Assembly: GCF_016086655.4 (NCBI RefSeq)
Contig: NC_052143.2
Location: forward strand, 30,023,886-30,087,885
From: Lepeophtheirus salmonis
Lineage: Eukaryota > Arthropoda > Copepoda > Siphonostomatoida > Caligidae
Reading direction: 5' to 3'
DNA length: 64,000 nt
The notes beneath the pieces were generated by a model. That model saw only the letters and a program-made list of their open reading frames with translations. It was not told the origin of the DNA and did no database searches. Of the stretch, positions 10,234-22,586 are shown piece by piece. A program made the translations under genes and the position numbers. Within the stretch, counting starts at the first letter, position 1; each line of letters opens with the position of its first letter.

Positions 10234-11103
10234 ACACCGGTTGTAGAAAAAGTAATGAAACCTTTTAAAAATAATGTTTTGAACATATGTTGTTGACTAA
10301 ATCTTAAAATTACGATTATTTTTGAATAGCTTAGATTCTATGGCTTTGATTGATTTATATTCAGTATATGTTGCAACGGAAGCAAGAAGAGCCGCCAAAG
10401 GCAATTTAATCTACGGCAGGAGGAACACATCGGACATCAGGAAGGCCTTACACGTCAGTAAGGCCACAGTCGGTAAGGTCAGAAAACGTTTGGCAGATTG
10501 GGACAACCTTAAGGACAAACATAAGAGTGAAATGGCCATCAAAGTGATGCATGAAGACAACATGGATGCATTTCAGAGCAATTTAAGGATAAAGATGTCA
10601 GATTACGAAAAAATGCCTCCAATTTGGTTTCCTGTTGTATACCGGTTACCCGCACCCGACTACTTCATGGTGTTGAAGGAAAGTATGGTCCCATATATCA
10701 CCAAGACCATGAAGAAGTGAAACAAGGCCATGTACGTATTTCAGCAGTACGTTAATATTGTACAAGAGTGAAAGGGCAGAAAAAATGAACATTTGTCCGA
10801 AAATATTTTGGCACCTCAGAGCCCAGATCTAAATCTACTAGATTACTATTTTTGGGGGCAAATTGACAAAAAGCCCTACAAAGTTCGTAACTCTAATATG
10901 GATGCCCTGAATACCTCCGTTAACCAGCAGTGGAGGATCATGAAAAAAAGGACTACGTTGCCAATGTGTGCATGTGGTTCCAGCGCGGTTAGAGGCTTTC
11001 CTTGAGACTGACAGTATCTAGGTTCATAATTCATCATCCTGATCAATTATGAGTATTTTAATGACTGCTTAGAGGCAGGTCTCAGTTCTTTTTCTACACC
11101 CGG
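10234..11103 (+). mobile_element. Mariner element B, 870 bp, inserted in element A
   Basis: Flanked by TA at 10232-10233 and 11104-11105. The ends are inverted repeats: the left contains GTTGTAGAAAAAG and the reverse complement of the right contains GGTGTAGAAAAAG, each next to a CCGG-like tip. The left part matches the start of element E (reverse complement of 41886-42043) over more than 100 bases. Much of the transposase is missing compared with E, so this is a deletion derivative. Confidence 0.88.
10322..11005 (+). pseudogene. Transposase remnant of element B, catalytic residues deleted
   Basis: Begins with a DNA-binding segment ('TSDIRKALHVSKATVGKVRK'). It passes directly from 'NMDAFQSNLRIKMSDYE' to 'KMPPIWFPVVYRL', losing the stretch that in element E carries the first catalytic Asp. 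The next box reads 'VFQQYVNIVQE', where E has 'VFQLDGDRAHTANIVQE', so the second catalytic Asp is also gone. 'SPDLNLLDYYFWG' and 'NQQWRIMKK' follow. A stop near 10718 and another after 'VQE' split it. Confidence 0.8.
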
Positions 11104-11105
11104 TA

Positions 11106-11236
11106 TAAGGTCCTGAGGTGGAATGTTTTGCCCTAGCTGAAGGCTAACTACCCTGACAGCAACTATGTGTGGACCCCGACGGTTCTCCCTGCCATTACGG
11201 CCTTGAAAACACAGATCTTCTCCAAGAAGCACTTAG
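11106..11236 (+). pseudogene. Transposase of element A, 3' part
   Basis: Resumes the A protein with 'YKVLRWNVLP', a stop, 'LKANYPDSNYVWT', then, after a one-base shift, the QDG-type box and a few more residues. The same order is seen in element C ('AYYMFLRWKILPWLNANYLENNYVG'). It ends abruptly near 11236 and the SPD box is not present. Confidence 0.75.
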
Positions 11237-11430
11237 AAAATCGTTACACTTACTTATACTTATTTGTCGTTCGGGAACGTCATGGCTCTTTGAGCAGGCT
11301 CTTTGAAGTGAACGACAAGAGCAGGCTCATCCCAAATGACTGATTTCCTGCATTTTTGTTATAATTTTGAAAAGCTGTTTGGGAGCCATAAGAGCTGGTT
11401 CTCCAAAAAAGAGCCGGAATTCCCATCACT
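11237..11430 (-). repeat. hAT-like terminal fragment
   Basis: On the minus strand from about 11430 it reads AGTGATGGGAATTCCGGCTC, then several GAGC/GGCTCTT repeats. 'AGTGATGGGAA' with GGCTCTT runs is a familiar hAT-type end. The opposite end was not found and no transposase is present. Confidence 0.4.
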
Positions 11431-14400
11431 TCTTAGTAAAGTTATTTTCTTAATATGGAAAGGTTGCGATAAGTGAACTTTTAACTATATTCTGTTGCTG
11501 TCTACAATTTTGAGGTAAAAAGAGAAAGTATCAGGTGCAGGTAAACTTGAAGAATGTACTCAAAACTAATTACTGCTATAAAGAGAAAACTTTTTACACT
11601 TCAAATGGTAATAATAAGTACATGGATGCACCATTGCCTTGATAATCTACATCGAAAATTATGAAACTTTTTGCCATTAAAATGGACACCAGTCAATTGA
11701 TTTTTTTTTTACTGGAAATAAAATTTCATATCACTATAAAATACTCATATCATTTGTAAATAAAAAAACGTTTTTCAAAGATAAATTAATTATCTTTATT
11801 CAATTTTTACTTGATAATACCAAAGTATCGACTTGATACAACAGATGGAACTTCAACCTTATAGTTTTTTTAGGCCAGAAATATAATTAGCAACCTATGT
11901 ACTAATTAAATACATTCAGTCGATTGAAAACAATGGCAATAAAAAAATAATAATATTTAATGCTGGCCTTAGAACTTGCTTTAAAACTAAACGAATGTTG
12001 TAAATTGTGCAAAATAAAATAAATAAAAAGAACTTTTGCAATAAACCTTGTGATGTACTTTTATGCTTGCAAAATGATAGAAATTGCTTTCAAAAATATT
12101 GTCAGTAGAGTGTAATATAACTTATTAGAGAAAATATTAAAAATATTTGTGTGTTTATGGGAAATTAATATAAATTTTATACAATATATATTATTTTATG
12201 ATTTTGATAAAAATAATATGAATTAACCGAAATCAAATATATTATATTAAATGAAAAAAATGAAAAAGTAAACTTGTATTTTTTAATGATAAAAAATACT
12301 TTACACAAACAGAGTGACACAAGTGTCTAATTATTTTTTGGCAAACAAGACTTTATTAATTAGAATAATGTATATATGATCCTGCAGACCTAAAAAAAAT
12401 GAACACTTAACGAAAAATACTTTCAGAAATATTATGGGTTTGAATGGGCTAAAATAGCATTAGTGCAAGTAAAATAGTATAATCTGTATATATATTATAT
12501 ATAAATATCTCTTTTGAACCTGATGAGGCTATGACGGGGTGACAATTTTTGGAGGAAAGGGATTAGTTCTATACAGAAAAAAAAATAATGTTTTTTGGAG
12601 GTATAAACGACTGGATAGGAGTTGAGTTATTAATAAATGAAAAAGCCTGGCGTCTTAAAATCCAACTATACAACTTACGACGTTTTTTTATGTTTATTCA
12701 AAATCTTATAAGTTATGAGCAAATCAGTTGAAAATGTAGAATAATGTGGATTTCTAATACAATATAGGATTTTTAGACAAAAAACAGTTAGTTGAAATTT
12801 GTCTGTATATTTTTTGGCATATCAATTTGATAAAAAAAAAAATCATGTCTAAATGAAATACCTGTAATTTTTTGTATCATTTTCCAATTTTTAGAATAAT
12901 TTTTCATTTTTTGAATTATTTTTTTCCTTTATTTTATCTTTTTTTAATCAAACATCGATTTTTAAAAAATGCGATTTTGTTGATTAATTGGCTTCTGGAA
13001 CATTTTATTTAATAATTTTTGCAATATTTGCAAAATGAAACAGTCACAGATGTTTATATTTTTCTATGACATTATTCTCGAACTTTTTTTTTCTCTTTCC
13101 AAGTACAAAAATTATATTGGTAGTTTTTTTTTTTTAATTTAAGTTCAAAGACATATTTCTTCTATAAATGGAATCATTCAATTAGTTGGAAAAGAGTAAA
13201 ATTACCTTTACAATTCTATATTTTTTTTCTTTTCTTTTTTTATCAAATCAAGAAAAAGTTTTTTCCTTTTTATTTCAAAATTATTGTATCAAAAAATTTG
13301 TCAAAATTGTTAATCCTGAGAAGATTATATTAAATAGTCGTTTTATTACAGATGTCACTAAATGCTGCTTAATTGATTCCATAATTTATAGTTCAAATCA
13401 GGATTTCAATGTTTGTATAAGAATAATTTGAATGTTTTTGTCTAGTATATTGTTGGACCATGGCGCTCGTCAAGAATACAATACATATTTTTATTTTAAA
13501 TGCTATGGCTAATCCAAAAAATATTTATTTAATATTATTAGCTATTCCCAAAAATATTGTTGTACCCATTTAAATTGAAAAGAAGTGAGAAGTAATATTT
13601 TCCATGCCTTGCCACTGTGGAGGACCCTGCAGTAGGAATTACATATTTTTAAATTGAATATGTAAAATTTATCATCCATGTTATAAACGCTTGATAATTA
13701 GGGCAATAAAAAATACAGAAATATTTGGTTAAATGACTAAAGGACTAAAATTGAATTGGAGTTTAATATCAATCCCCCCCTCCATTTTTGCACTATTTAT
13801 TAGTATTAGTGACTATTAAAAAGATAAAAAGTAGACTAATTTGCAATGATTTGAGTGGCCGTCTCACTTGAGATCAGATTATGCTGCATTGGGCTCCCAA
13901 GACATAATACATTTGTTACCCCTGATTTAAAGGAAGAAGTAAAAATTCCCAGTAACCTTCTATGTCAATTTTTTTAACTGCATAATATAAATATAATTTA
14001 TGTATTGTATATATTTTAAAAGGTAATACATATTCCAATAAATGTTCTATGCGCTAAAGCTATTTTCAATGTGACTTGTCCATACATACATATATCAAAG
14101 TTGAACAGTGTACGGATTTTTTTTTTTACACATTTAATCATTTTCTTTCTTTAATCAATAAATTGCACTCTCCCATAATATAATATTGTTTATAGAAAAT
14201 CCATAAAATACATGTAGGAATAAATTTCATTAAAAAGTGTTAAATAATTTTTTATGAGAATCTATCTGTGTTTTTAAAGAGATTAATTTAATAATTCTGT
14301 TCATAGTACTTTCACCTACATATGAGGCCTGTCAATATAAAAGTAAGCTATAACGACTTTTTCTTCAAAATGAGCCTGTGTTACAATCTTATCTATCAAC

Positions 14401-14959
14401 TAATATCACAGTCCGTTAAAAAAACAGCAAATTTATTTGTCCACGAAAATTAGCTATTATTTTGAAATCCTACAGACTAAACAAAACTAATTCTTACTTT
14501 ATTTAAAAAGAACTTAAATATATCTTTCAAATCATGCTACATTATTTGAGATCATACTTTCTTCTGGTTGGTTTCTGAGATAAGAATGAAATAAATTTTG
14601 TATTATAAATGGATTTAAAATTTAATTGTTGGCTGTGACCATATACTGGGATTTGGTATACTGTATAAGTTTGTATGTTCTACTTTATCTTTCTATCTCG
14701 AAATTGGAGACAGTGTTAGTGAATAATTGAATTTGAATTATCACAATCTTTTAATAATAAAAAAATAACTACATAAAGCGAAGAATATGTTATTGGAACA
14801 GGAGGAGAGAGATATCGACTCAATTGATCACAATCACTCAAATAAGTTTCCACTTAGGATTAAACAAATATTGAAGTTTTTAATGTATATTTCTATTCAT
14901 GTATGTTTATAGTAATTTTCTGTTATAGAAGTTAATGGATTTGATGACATAGAAAATTA
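11431..14959. other. Long AT-rich stretch with nothing recognised
   Basis: Many homopolymer and TA-rich runs (for example 12487-12510). The 81-codon ORF at 13186-13431 is Phe/Ile/Lys-rich, as expected from base composition. No transposon ends, RNA genes or conserved motifs were seen. Confidence 0.5.
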
Positions 14960-15666
14960 TCTTCAATATACTTAAGAAGTAAACCTCTGACATTGTGTTC
15001 CAGTGCTCACTGACAGTGCCTTTGAAGGCATCCGTGTTTGGATGACGGACACTGCAATTCTTCCCTCCCTCCCCGACATGTACCCAAAAGGTGTAATAGA
15101 GGGGGTAGGTATCAGGGCTGCAAGCCGCCAAAAGTGTTTAAAAAGTTCAAAAGAACTCAAAATACTCATTCAAAAGAGTCTTGTAAAGAAGGAAATGGTT
15201 GTGTTTTTTTTATTTGCTGGAGTTCATTGTGGCCTCACCATTCTCAAAAGGCTCTTTCCCCCCCAACTTTTTTGATAACTCTCTGGAAATTTTGGTGTGA
15301 AGCCCCGAGATTTCTTAATGGGCCCTCATGGAGTTTTAAGGGATTTGCCTTGGCTGTTTTCTTTAACTCCTCTGGATCTAGTTGGAACATTTTGACAGAG
15401 CCATACACCCTCTTCAACGGATTGAACTTCTGATAGCATATACATTGGTCGTGGAGAAGCCCAAATGCTTGGAGTGCGCAGTGGAAATTCGTCAATCACG
15501 TTCAAGTGTCATTTTCTCGACCTGTACATAAGCTTGAGAGCTCAGACTTTTTGCTTTGTAATTAATTGTTTATGCTTTAATATAAAGAAATATGAATTAA
15601 TTTCAGTTACTCAACCTTCATTAACTATTGAATTAGTAAGTGTTCAGATTTCAATGAACCACCCAG
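14960..15666 (-). mobile_element. Mariner deletion derivative, copy G1
   Basis: Minus-strand remnant. The 5' inverted end is at 15640-15666, next to TA at 15667-15668, and reads CTGGGTGGTTCATTGAAATC in reverse complement. Its transposase keeps the N-terminal DNA-binding part ('LDPEELKKTAKANPLK') and the C-terminal part ('SPDTYPLYYTFWVHV', 'CSVRHPNTDAFKGTVSEHWN'). These are joined across a deletion that removes the first two catalytic Asp. The same joint is present in copies at 33085-33660, 49730-50568 and 51415-52035. The left boundary is uncertain. Confidence 0.78.
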
Positions 15667-15719
15667 TACAAAATGATCACAAAAAATCCTTATCACAATC
15701 AAAGTAAAAACAATTCATT

Positions 15720-17581
15720 ATTTAACTCTATGTTACTTCTTTTGGCTGAATAAACACCTCAAAGATAGAAACGGAAGCAAATCTGTGGAAGATATTCTCG
15801 ATGGTACTAGAAAAAAGCTTAGAGACAAACGTTCTATCATTGTAGATAGGGTTCAATTCGAAAATAAAGATCAACACGAGAATGAGTCATTTAATGACTT
15901 TCTCACGTCGCTGAAGGAATTGTCTGAGAGAGGGGAGCTTTGCAAAAGTTGTGGTAATGATAGACTAGTCTCAAGAATTGTTGCAGGTTTACGAGATGAA
16001 AGCATGTGGCGTCATATTTTACTCAAGGTTTTAGGAGAAGAGAGTTTAGTCTTTTCAATGAAGAAGTTCTTAAATCCAGAAGATCCGTTTCAATAGTGAA
16101 AAAGAAGGCAGGAGATCCAAAGAAGTTCAGTCTCCGATCAAATTCAAGACAGCTAAATTGTGGAAGATATTGTTAAAATACTCATGATAGAGGAGAAGAA
16201 TGAAGGGAGTTTAATCAAGGATATTTCATTTGTAAATAGCTGTTACACTTTGCTCGGATGTGCAAGCACAAGAGGGATGAAAAAGTGACGAAGAAAGTGA
16301 AAACTTGTCACAAAAGGTCGAATTCGGTGGGGAATTCAAGAAAAAAAGCACTCACTATAATGTTGAATGTCGAAGTAATACAAAAACTCTAGAAATAGAT
16401 ATGGTTTCAAGGTTATCCCAGATATTGGATGTGAAGCATTTATTTGTAGAAAAGAAATCTTTCGAAGTCTCGAAGAGGAAGATCTGCATGGGGTATCATC
16501 AATCTCAATTACCGAAGCCAATGAAGCTTGAATTAAATGTATTGGGAAGGTCGAAGCAAAATTCAGGTTCAACGAAAAGTTAGTGGAAGATATGTTGTAT
16601 GTACAGGTACTCAGGGAATAATTATGCCCTGGTATGCAGCGAAGAAGTTTGGACTATAGTAAAAATTTATCCAATCCTTGATCCCGAATTATCGTCCAAC
16701 TGAACAAAGACAAAGGAGATTAACGTTGATGATTTGTTTAAAGAGTTTGGAGATGTTTTCGATGATGGTAAAAAGTTGAAGCCATTCAAATGTGACCCTG
16801 TCAAAATAATTCTACAAGAGAATGCAAAACCCTTTTGCTTGCGTGGAGCTAGACCAATAGCTTGAGCTATGAGAGAAGAGACAAAGAACGAGCTCGTCAG
16901 ACTAGAAAAAAATTGAGTAATTGAAAGGTAATAGAACCAACGGATTGGGTTCATCCCATAATTGTTATAGAAAAGAAGAACGGAGGCTTACGGTTATGTG
17001 TCTACCTAAGAAAATTGAATGAGTTTGTTAAACGACCATATTATCCAATGAAGACACCTCAACAAGCTATTGATGGAATCTTGTTAAGAGGACCGGAGAA
17101 ATCAATGGAAAATTGTTTTTCAGAGCAATATTGGAATGGAGGAACCCACCAAAAGACCATGGAAGAAGCCCACAAGAAATAATGTTCGATTATCAAAATT
17201 CGTTCTGTTGTTTCAACAACAAATTCAAACTTAGAAAATTCAAAATCCTTGGCCAATGTCGATTGGAGAAGAGGAAAAACAAAATGGAAAAAAAGTGAGA
17301 TTTATACAACCGAAAAACAAGAAGTCAAGACAATATTCAAATGGGTGAAAAAGTAAGAATTCAAAACAGATTTAGTATGTTATGGGACATTGTTGGAATA
17401 GTTGTTGGCAGAATCAACGTCAAAACTTATAAGATAAGACTGAAAAATGCCAAAAAATTTATAAGAAACCGAATGTTTATTAAACATGATAGATCTGTAA
17501 GTTTTGATGTCAATATAAATGATGTATGATAGAGTTTATCTTAATGTTAATAGATTAATTGTTATCCTAGAAGGAAAGGGG
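15720..17581 (+). pseudogene. Second Ty3/gypsy element, collapsed by internal deletion
   Basis: Order of pieces: a gag fragment from 15785 ('ILDGTRKKL', 'ESFNDFLTSL', 'RIVAGLRDES'); a degraded zinc-knuckle area near 16155-16275; a protease/linker remnant near 16540-16660; and RT fingers at about 16710-17075 ('KPFKCDPVKIILQENAKPF', 'DWVHPIIVIEKKNGGLRLC', 'LRKLNEFVKRPYYPM'). Near 17130 the sequence jumps straight to the end of integrase ('RNPPKDHGRSPQEIMF') and its C-terminal tail at 17341-17526. The RT palm, RNase H and the integrase core are missing. A purine run at 17569-17581 may be the polypurine tract. It is a divergent relative of the element at 1-3410. Confidence 0.82.
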
Positions 17582-19789
17582 CATTTAGTATATTTATGTT
17601 ATATATTATAGTTGTATTTGTATTATCGGAATAATATGTTAATTCAATATCACCCAACCAATATATTTGTTATGTAATATAGATATTTATAGAATATCCC
17701 AGTTGACTTTGATGAATGACGGCTGTCACCATTTTAATGGACCCGCCAATCATCTTCGTAAGATTGGTGGACTAAGGAAAGATCAATTTTCTCAAATAAT
17801 TATACATATAGTGGAATCCAACACCTTATCAGGTTCAAGGAACATTACAAAAAAGGATTCACAGCTTAAATGGAACCTAATATACAATTTTTGCCCACAT
17901 CATATTTTCTGCCAAAGTCATTTTTTTCAAACATATAAATTGTTAATGTATTATTACAAAATTAGTTGCTAAATAATACAATAAATCTATTTAATTTCAT
18001 TTATAATTATGCAACTTTGGTAGTCCGTATTACCTTAAGCTTAAGGAAATATAAAGAAAAAAAGACAGTTAACTTCAAATGTTTTTCCTGTTACAAATAA
18101 GTGCAAAACGTGAAGATACATATATTATAAAATTTCTAGCTACTTGACTATAATAGATTAAAAAAATATAGGTGGTTTAAATTAAGAAAATAAATTTATG
18201 CGTCAGTCAAATAAAAAAAATGAAATTTATTATTAAAATGTTACTCTAATATTTTATTAATTTATTAATACCGGTTCTAATATTTTTTGTCCCCAGAATG
18301 TTTGTCTTGGAAACTTTCACCCTAGGAACTTGGAATATTATTAGAAAAATATATATTTCTACATAAAATTTAAGGTTGAAAATGGGTCTACCTTAACTTG
18401 AAATAATTTGTAACGGATTTTTGCATTCATTTAGATGAATGCAAACTTTTGGACCGTTTATGAAAAATTAGAAAAAAAATTTATGAAGTAAAATGGTTAC
18501 GATATTATTACTACGTAAAATCAAATAGATAGAAATTTTGACATGTAAGAGTTGAAATAGGATCAAATGTCAGGAATAACAACGGTTATAAATGGTATTA
18601 CAATTTAGAAACTATAGTTATTTTTTATTATGAGTGCATTACTTGAAGAATTGCAACACAGAGAAAAATGGACATGTAGGTCAGATAATGCAAACTTTCT
18701 CTCATTTAAATGATTTTCTAATTCTTAAACCATAATATGACTGGAAAATCAATACATATTAACAACTATAGAACTGTTTATGTAAGATTATAATTTTTCT
18801 TTATGGAATAATATGGTGACTCCATGGGAAAATTTAACTTATATTACTATCTATGTTATTAAATAAAACCAAAAAAATTGTCACTATGCATTTTTTTAAT
18901 ATAAACCATAAGGTCAAGGTTTATTTTAATTGTAGCTTGTAAACCTGTGTTATGAATTATGAAAAAAAAGTAAAACAGATTCAATATATACTATATTTAT
19001 TTATTTTTAACCCTAAAAATTATTTTATCAGTGAGAAACGTTTTATAGGTGTTTTATAATCCAAAAATAAGATTTTTAAATTTTTTAAATAATAACCTAC
19101 TTAGTGTGTTTTATAATGCGTAATTGTATTATAATCTACTCACACTTATCGAAAGGGCTGTTTAAGTTTTAATTTGACACATTTTAATTTAATATTTTTA
19201 TAAAAAAGTTTTTTTTTTGGTATGTTGCAAATGTTGAAACAAAAAATATTTAATGGTAAAAATGAAGATTTTTGAGACTGAGAAAATGGTCTGTTATGTC
19301 ATTTTTGCAAAACCCCAACAATATGTAAGTTATAAATTTAATTTTAATATTTTAGATGTGTACACACTATACATTATTAAATTATGTTTTTGTAAAATAA
19401 CATGAAGCTTTATTTGAACAATATAAACTTATGAAATACCCAAATGAGTAAATTTTTTAGCAGTGATTCCAATGATAATATACAAGATGTGGCAAAAATT
19501 AGTTTATGGCAATTTGGAAGGATTTATGAAAATGTATTTTTATTATTATTGTATTTATTGAAACGAAATAACAAAGCAAATTAGAAAAACCTTGGAATGC
19601 AGATCATATACAAAAATATTCATTAAAAATTGACAAATGTACATTTACTATGATTAAGCAATAAAATCTTTTGCTCATATACTTACCGGATGTTTGAAAA
19701 GTCTTTGACTACGTTCATTGTACTACAAATAACCACATGCAAGAGATCAGAATGAGGTTGTACAGGAAAATCTGGGCAATACTTTTTAT
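17582..19789. other. AT-rich stretch with nothing certain
   Basis: The first bases may be remains of an LTR following the purine run. A short stem (CCAATC / GATTGG) lies near 17746-17769. No coding signal was recognised; the 101-codon ORF at 17667-17972 has no family features. Confidence 0.4.
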
Positions 19790-20130
19790 TTAAACATTAA
19801 GGACTATTTTTTATTGATTTTATTTATTCCAACTTCAATTTCATCCTCCATACAATTTTGAAAGGGACTATATACATTACCAACATAAGTGTGGTCATTT
19901 TTCTACAATGGGACTCCAAAGAAAAATTAATGTTGGTGATGTAGCTGTGGAGGACTCTACAGGCTTTGAACTAAATATGCCACAATATTGCAAGTTGAAA
20001 ATATTCAGAATAAAGGACTGTTGAGGCCATAACTCTTTAGGCCAGAAATTCATTTTTATTTTATCGAAACTTATTGTGCAACCGCTTTTAGGGCGATACT
20101 TGAGGTTATTTCCATCCTTCAGAAGCTGTA
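19790..20130 (-). pseudogene. Mariner transposase C-terminal remnant
   Basis: The minus strand carries a run that fits the end of a mariner transposase across two frames: 'KMNF', stop, 'PKEL', stop, 'PQQSFILNIF' (compare the NFWSKKLWPPQSPDL phrase of element E), then 'FKACRVLHSYITNINFSLES', 'HCRKMTTLMLVMYIVPFK' and 'MKLKLE'. No N-terminal part or inverted ends were seen. The similarity is in short phrases, so the call is tentative. Confidence 0.5.
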
Positions 20131-20249
20131 TGACCTTCTACATTGAATGACAGTTTACTCAGTTTTTGTCAGAATTGATATAGCTGGTGCAGACGAATGT
20201 GGCACTTTCTAAACTTTTAGCTTCCATTTTTTTAATAACTAACATACTG

Positions 20250-20770
20250 ATATCGATAGGGAAATTTTCCACGTCCTTATTATTTTTTTTTTGTGCTAAT
20301 TAAGGTTTCAGGTGACATCTCTAGTATCGATACACGTGCTGTTTTTCTTGCCCATTGTTTTGATTTGAACAAAATAGGACAAAAAATCAATGAAATGGAA
20401 TAAAAAAGGCAAAGGGTTTCGGATCTTCTCGACGTGGATGTTGATCCAAAAAGAATTTTAGAAACTGTCGCCGTGACCCTGAGGTCAGTCCAGAACATCA
20501 GGGTAGCCAAAGAGAATGGGAAATGAGTCATAAGGAAGGCAGGAAGTGGAGGAAATGGTTTAAAGCAAAATTAAAAATTCCCAGTTCCATGACTCTAGTG
20601 CCCAAGATCAAGTAAGATCCACCAGCATCAATGCGCCGCTTGGCGGACAAGTTCAACGTGGACAAAATCGCCATCAGGAGGGCAGTTCATGATGACTTCA
20701 GCCTTAAGAGTTTCGTCAGGATTGCAAGATATCGCCTCACCAAATCGAATATGAATCTTCCTTGTTAGTG
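20250..20770 (+). pseudogene. Mariner element D, 5' half only
   Basis: Starts with an end resembling that of elements A and C (GGGAAATTTTCC near 20259-20270). The 'AAGGTTTCAGGTGACATCTC' leader that follows also occurs at 9540 and, in reverse complement, at about 47890. The transposase N-terminus follows ('VDPKRI', 'LRSVQNIRVAKENGK', 'ADKFNVDKIAIRRAVHDDF', 'SLKSFVRIARY'). Sequence resemblance stops near 20770, before any catalytic residue. Stops and shifts are frequent. Confidence 0.7.
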
Positions 20771-22586
20771 AATGAAGCTTTTCTCAACAAAGAGGATAAT
20801 TTGGATTTTGTAGAACGGTAATACAAAGATATCTAGAGGAGACAGTGGTTTATTACTTAATAATTAATTATTATTGATAAATGAAACCAAAGAATGTAAA
20901 AGGCTGGAACATCAACATCATTTATCGGAATACAAATGATAGCTCTTGATTGTTGAAGTGAATGAAGGATTTAGAGTTAGGGACACTTCCTCTTCATAAT
21001 TGATCCAACTTAATATAGTATCAGGATAACGTTGAATTGATATTGAAGAGTCTCAATACAATATGGGATCGTATTGGAAACGCTGATTTAACCTTCTGGA
21101 GTTCACAATAGGACCAAAAAAATACGAGATAATTATAACACATATATGAAAAGTTGATAATTTCCCAAGGTTCCATGAGTTGAAGTGAATGGACTGGGAG
21201 TCGTAGAGACTCCATACTATACTTAGATAGAGTTAGAATCCCAGTAGAGATTTAACAGCAAATTGGATATTAGAAGTATCTATTGAATAAATGGCATTAT
21301 CTTGCAGAACTGGGTCCATTATATTCGTTCCTAGATGGAATTGGAAACACAGATATGATCCTTCATCAATTATATTAATACGACTAAAAAAGGACAATTC
21401 TTATTTTTGTTTTTCTAATTTATATACCGTGTGTCTGTGCCTGTCTCTATTCATTCTTACAAATTCATCTCAAGGATTTCCAAATAATCAGGGATTCCCT
21501 GCGTACAAGAGTATGTACGTTGTATTTTAATTTTATCCATCCAAGAGGTAAATATTCAAAACATCATTTGCACTCGTATGTATATTTTTCTTCTTTATTT
21601 TTGCTATTTCATGGTGTCAATGTTTTAATGAAAATATTCTGATACAAACTTCTTACTAACATATTTGTAAATCTGATTGTTTAAAAAAAATCTAAAATAT
21701 AACGCACAATGCCTATATAATGTTCATGAACGTAAACGTAAAATTTGTCCGACGATGCATAACTTACCCAATAGGAATAAATCCTACAAGAGGCATTATC
21801 AAGATTATTAATTTATTTCTTTTAGTTTACTCATTTGCTTTCAATTAGTGAAATAGTTTAACTTGTGTAAATTATCCTTCCTCTAATCTATCAGTTACAA
21901 TTTACAATACATTTTTTTTAATATATACTATTTTTACCAAGCCATGTATTTTAATTAGTATTTGGAATATAATTCTTTGTATGTTTACAGAGTATTGAAT
22001 CAACTTCAAATACGAAAATTTGCCTACTAAGCCAAAACACCTAAAAATCATTGTAAAAAAGAAAATATTTATATAGAAAAATTAATGCAGGAGAAAATAA
22101 ACGATAAAAAGCAGTCATGTAGAATGGGAGCTACTACATTCTACTTTTTGAAATCTTGTATGAAAATCTAATGGGGGGTGGAAAAATATGGACAAGAATA
22201 TAAAAGAAAAAAAAACGTTGCGAAAAAGAAATAGACTGAAGGAAATAAATTGATAAAATTTTTTGGATGTAGAGTTCTTCTTTTCAAGAAACCCCATATA
22301 AATTTAATTGCACTAGGCAACATTTTTTCCCCCTTGGATTGATATGTTGTGCTATTTTTTTTATTTTACGACGAGGAACAGGGAAATAACCGTTACAACC
22401 TAACATCATAAGTTTTGTGGTCTACAATGAGTAGTACAGGATAGTTCTTATCTAGTCGTACCCTTAATTTATACTTTTATTAATCGGAAGTTTATTTGTC
22501 GATTGTCTTCAAACTTAGTTAAAGAAAGGTTTTGGGACTCAAGATTCCTTATGTAAAGTTTAAAAACAAAGTAAACGAAAAAGAGC
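20771..22586. other. AT-rich stretch with nothing recognised
   Basis: Short ORFs only. A small stem (GGAGTC / GACTCC) lies near 21198-21213. The 79-codon ORF at 21291-21530 has no family features. Confidence 0.45.

Larger units (their letters stand above)
9490..11236 (+). mobile_element. Mariner element A, split by insertion of element B
   Basis: The left end near 9490 (GTGCGACAGTCAAATTTTCG) resembles the ends of element C at 46723 and 47951 and the start of element D at 20250. The plus-strand transposase runs to 10231, is interrupted by element B (10234-11103), and resumes at 11106. Joining 10233 to 11106 restores the codon frame. The right inverted end is missing; A seems truncated near 11236, where hAT-like sequence begins. 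Confidence 0.8.

Noticed and set aside
13186..13431. 81-codon ORF
   Set aside because: Phe/Ile/Lys-rich product expected from AT-rich sequence; no motif or splice context.
15038..15433. 131-codon plus-strand ORF with several Cys
   Set aside because: Antisense of the G1 deletion derivative; similar antisense ORFs occur over G4.
21198..21213. Small stem GGAGTC / GACTCC
   Set aside because: Six-base arms are expected by chance in 64 kb; no supporting context.
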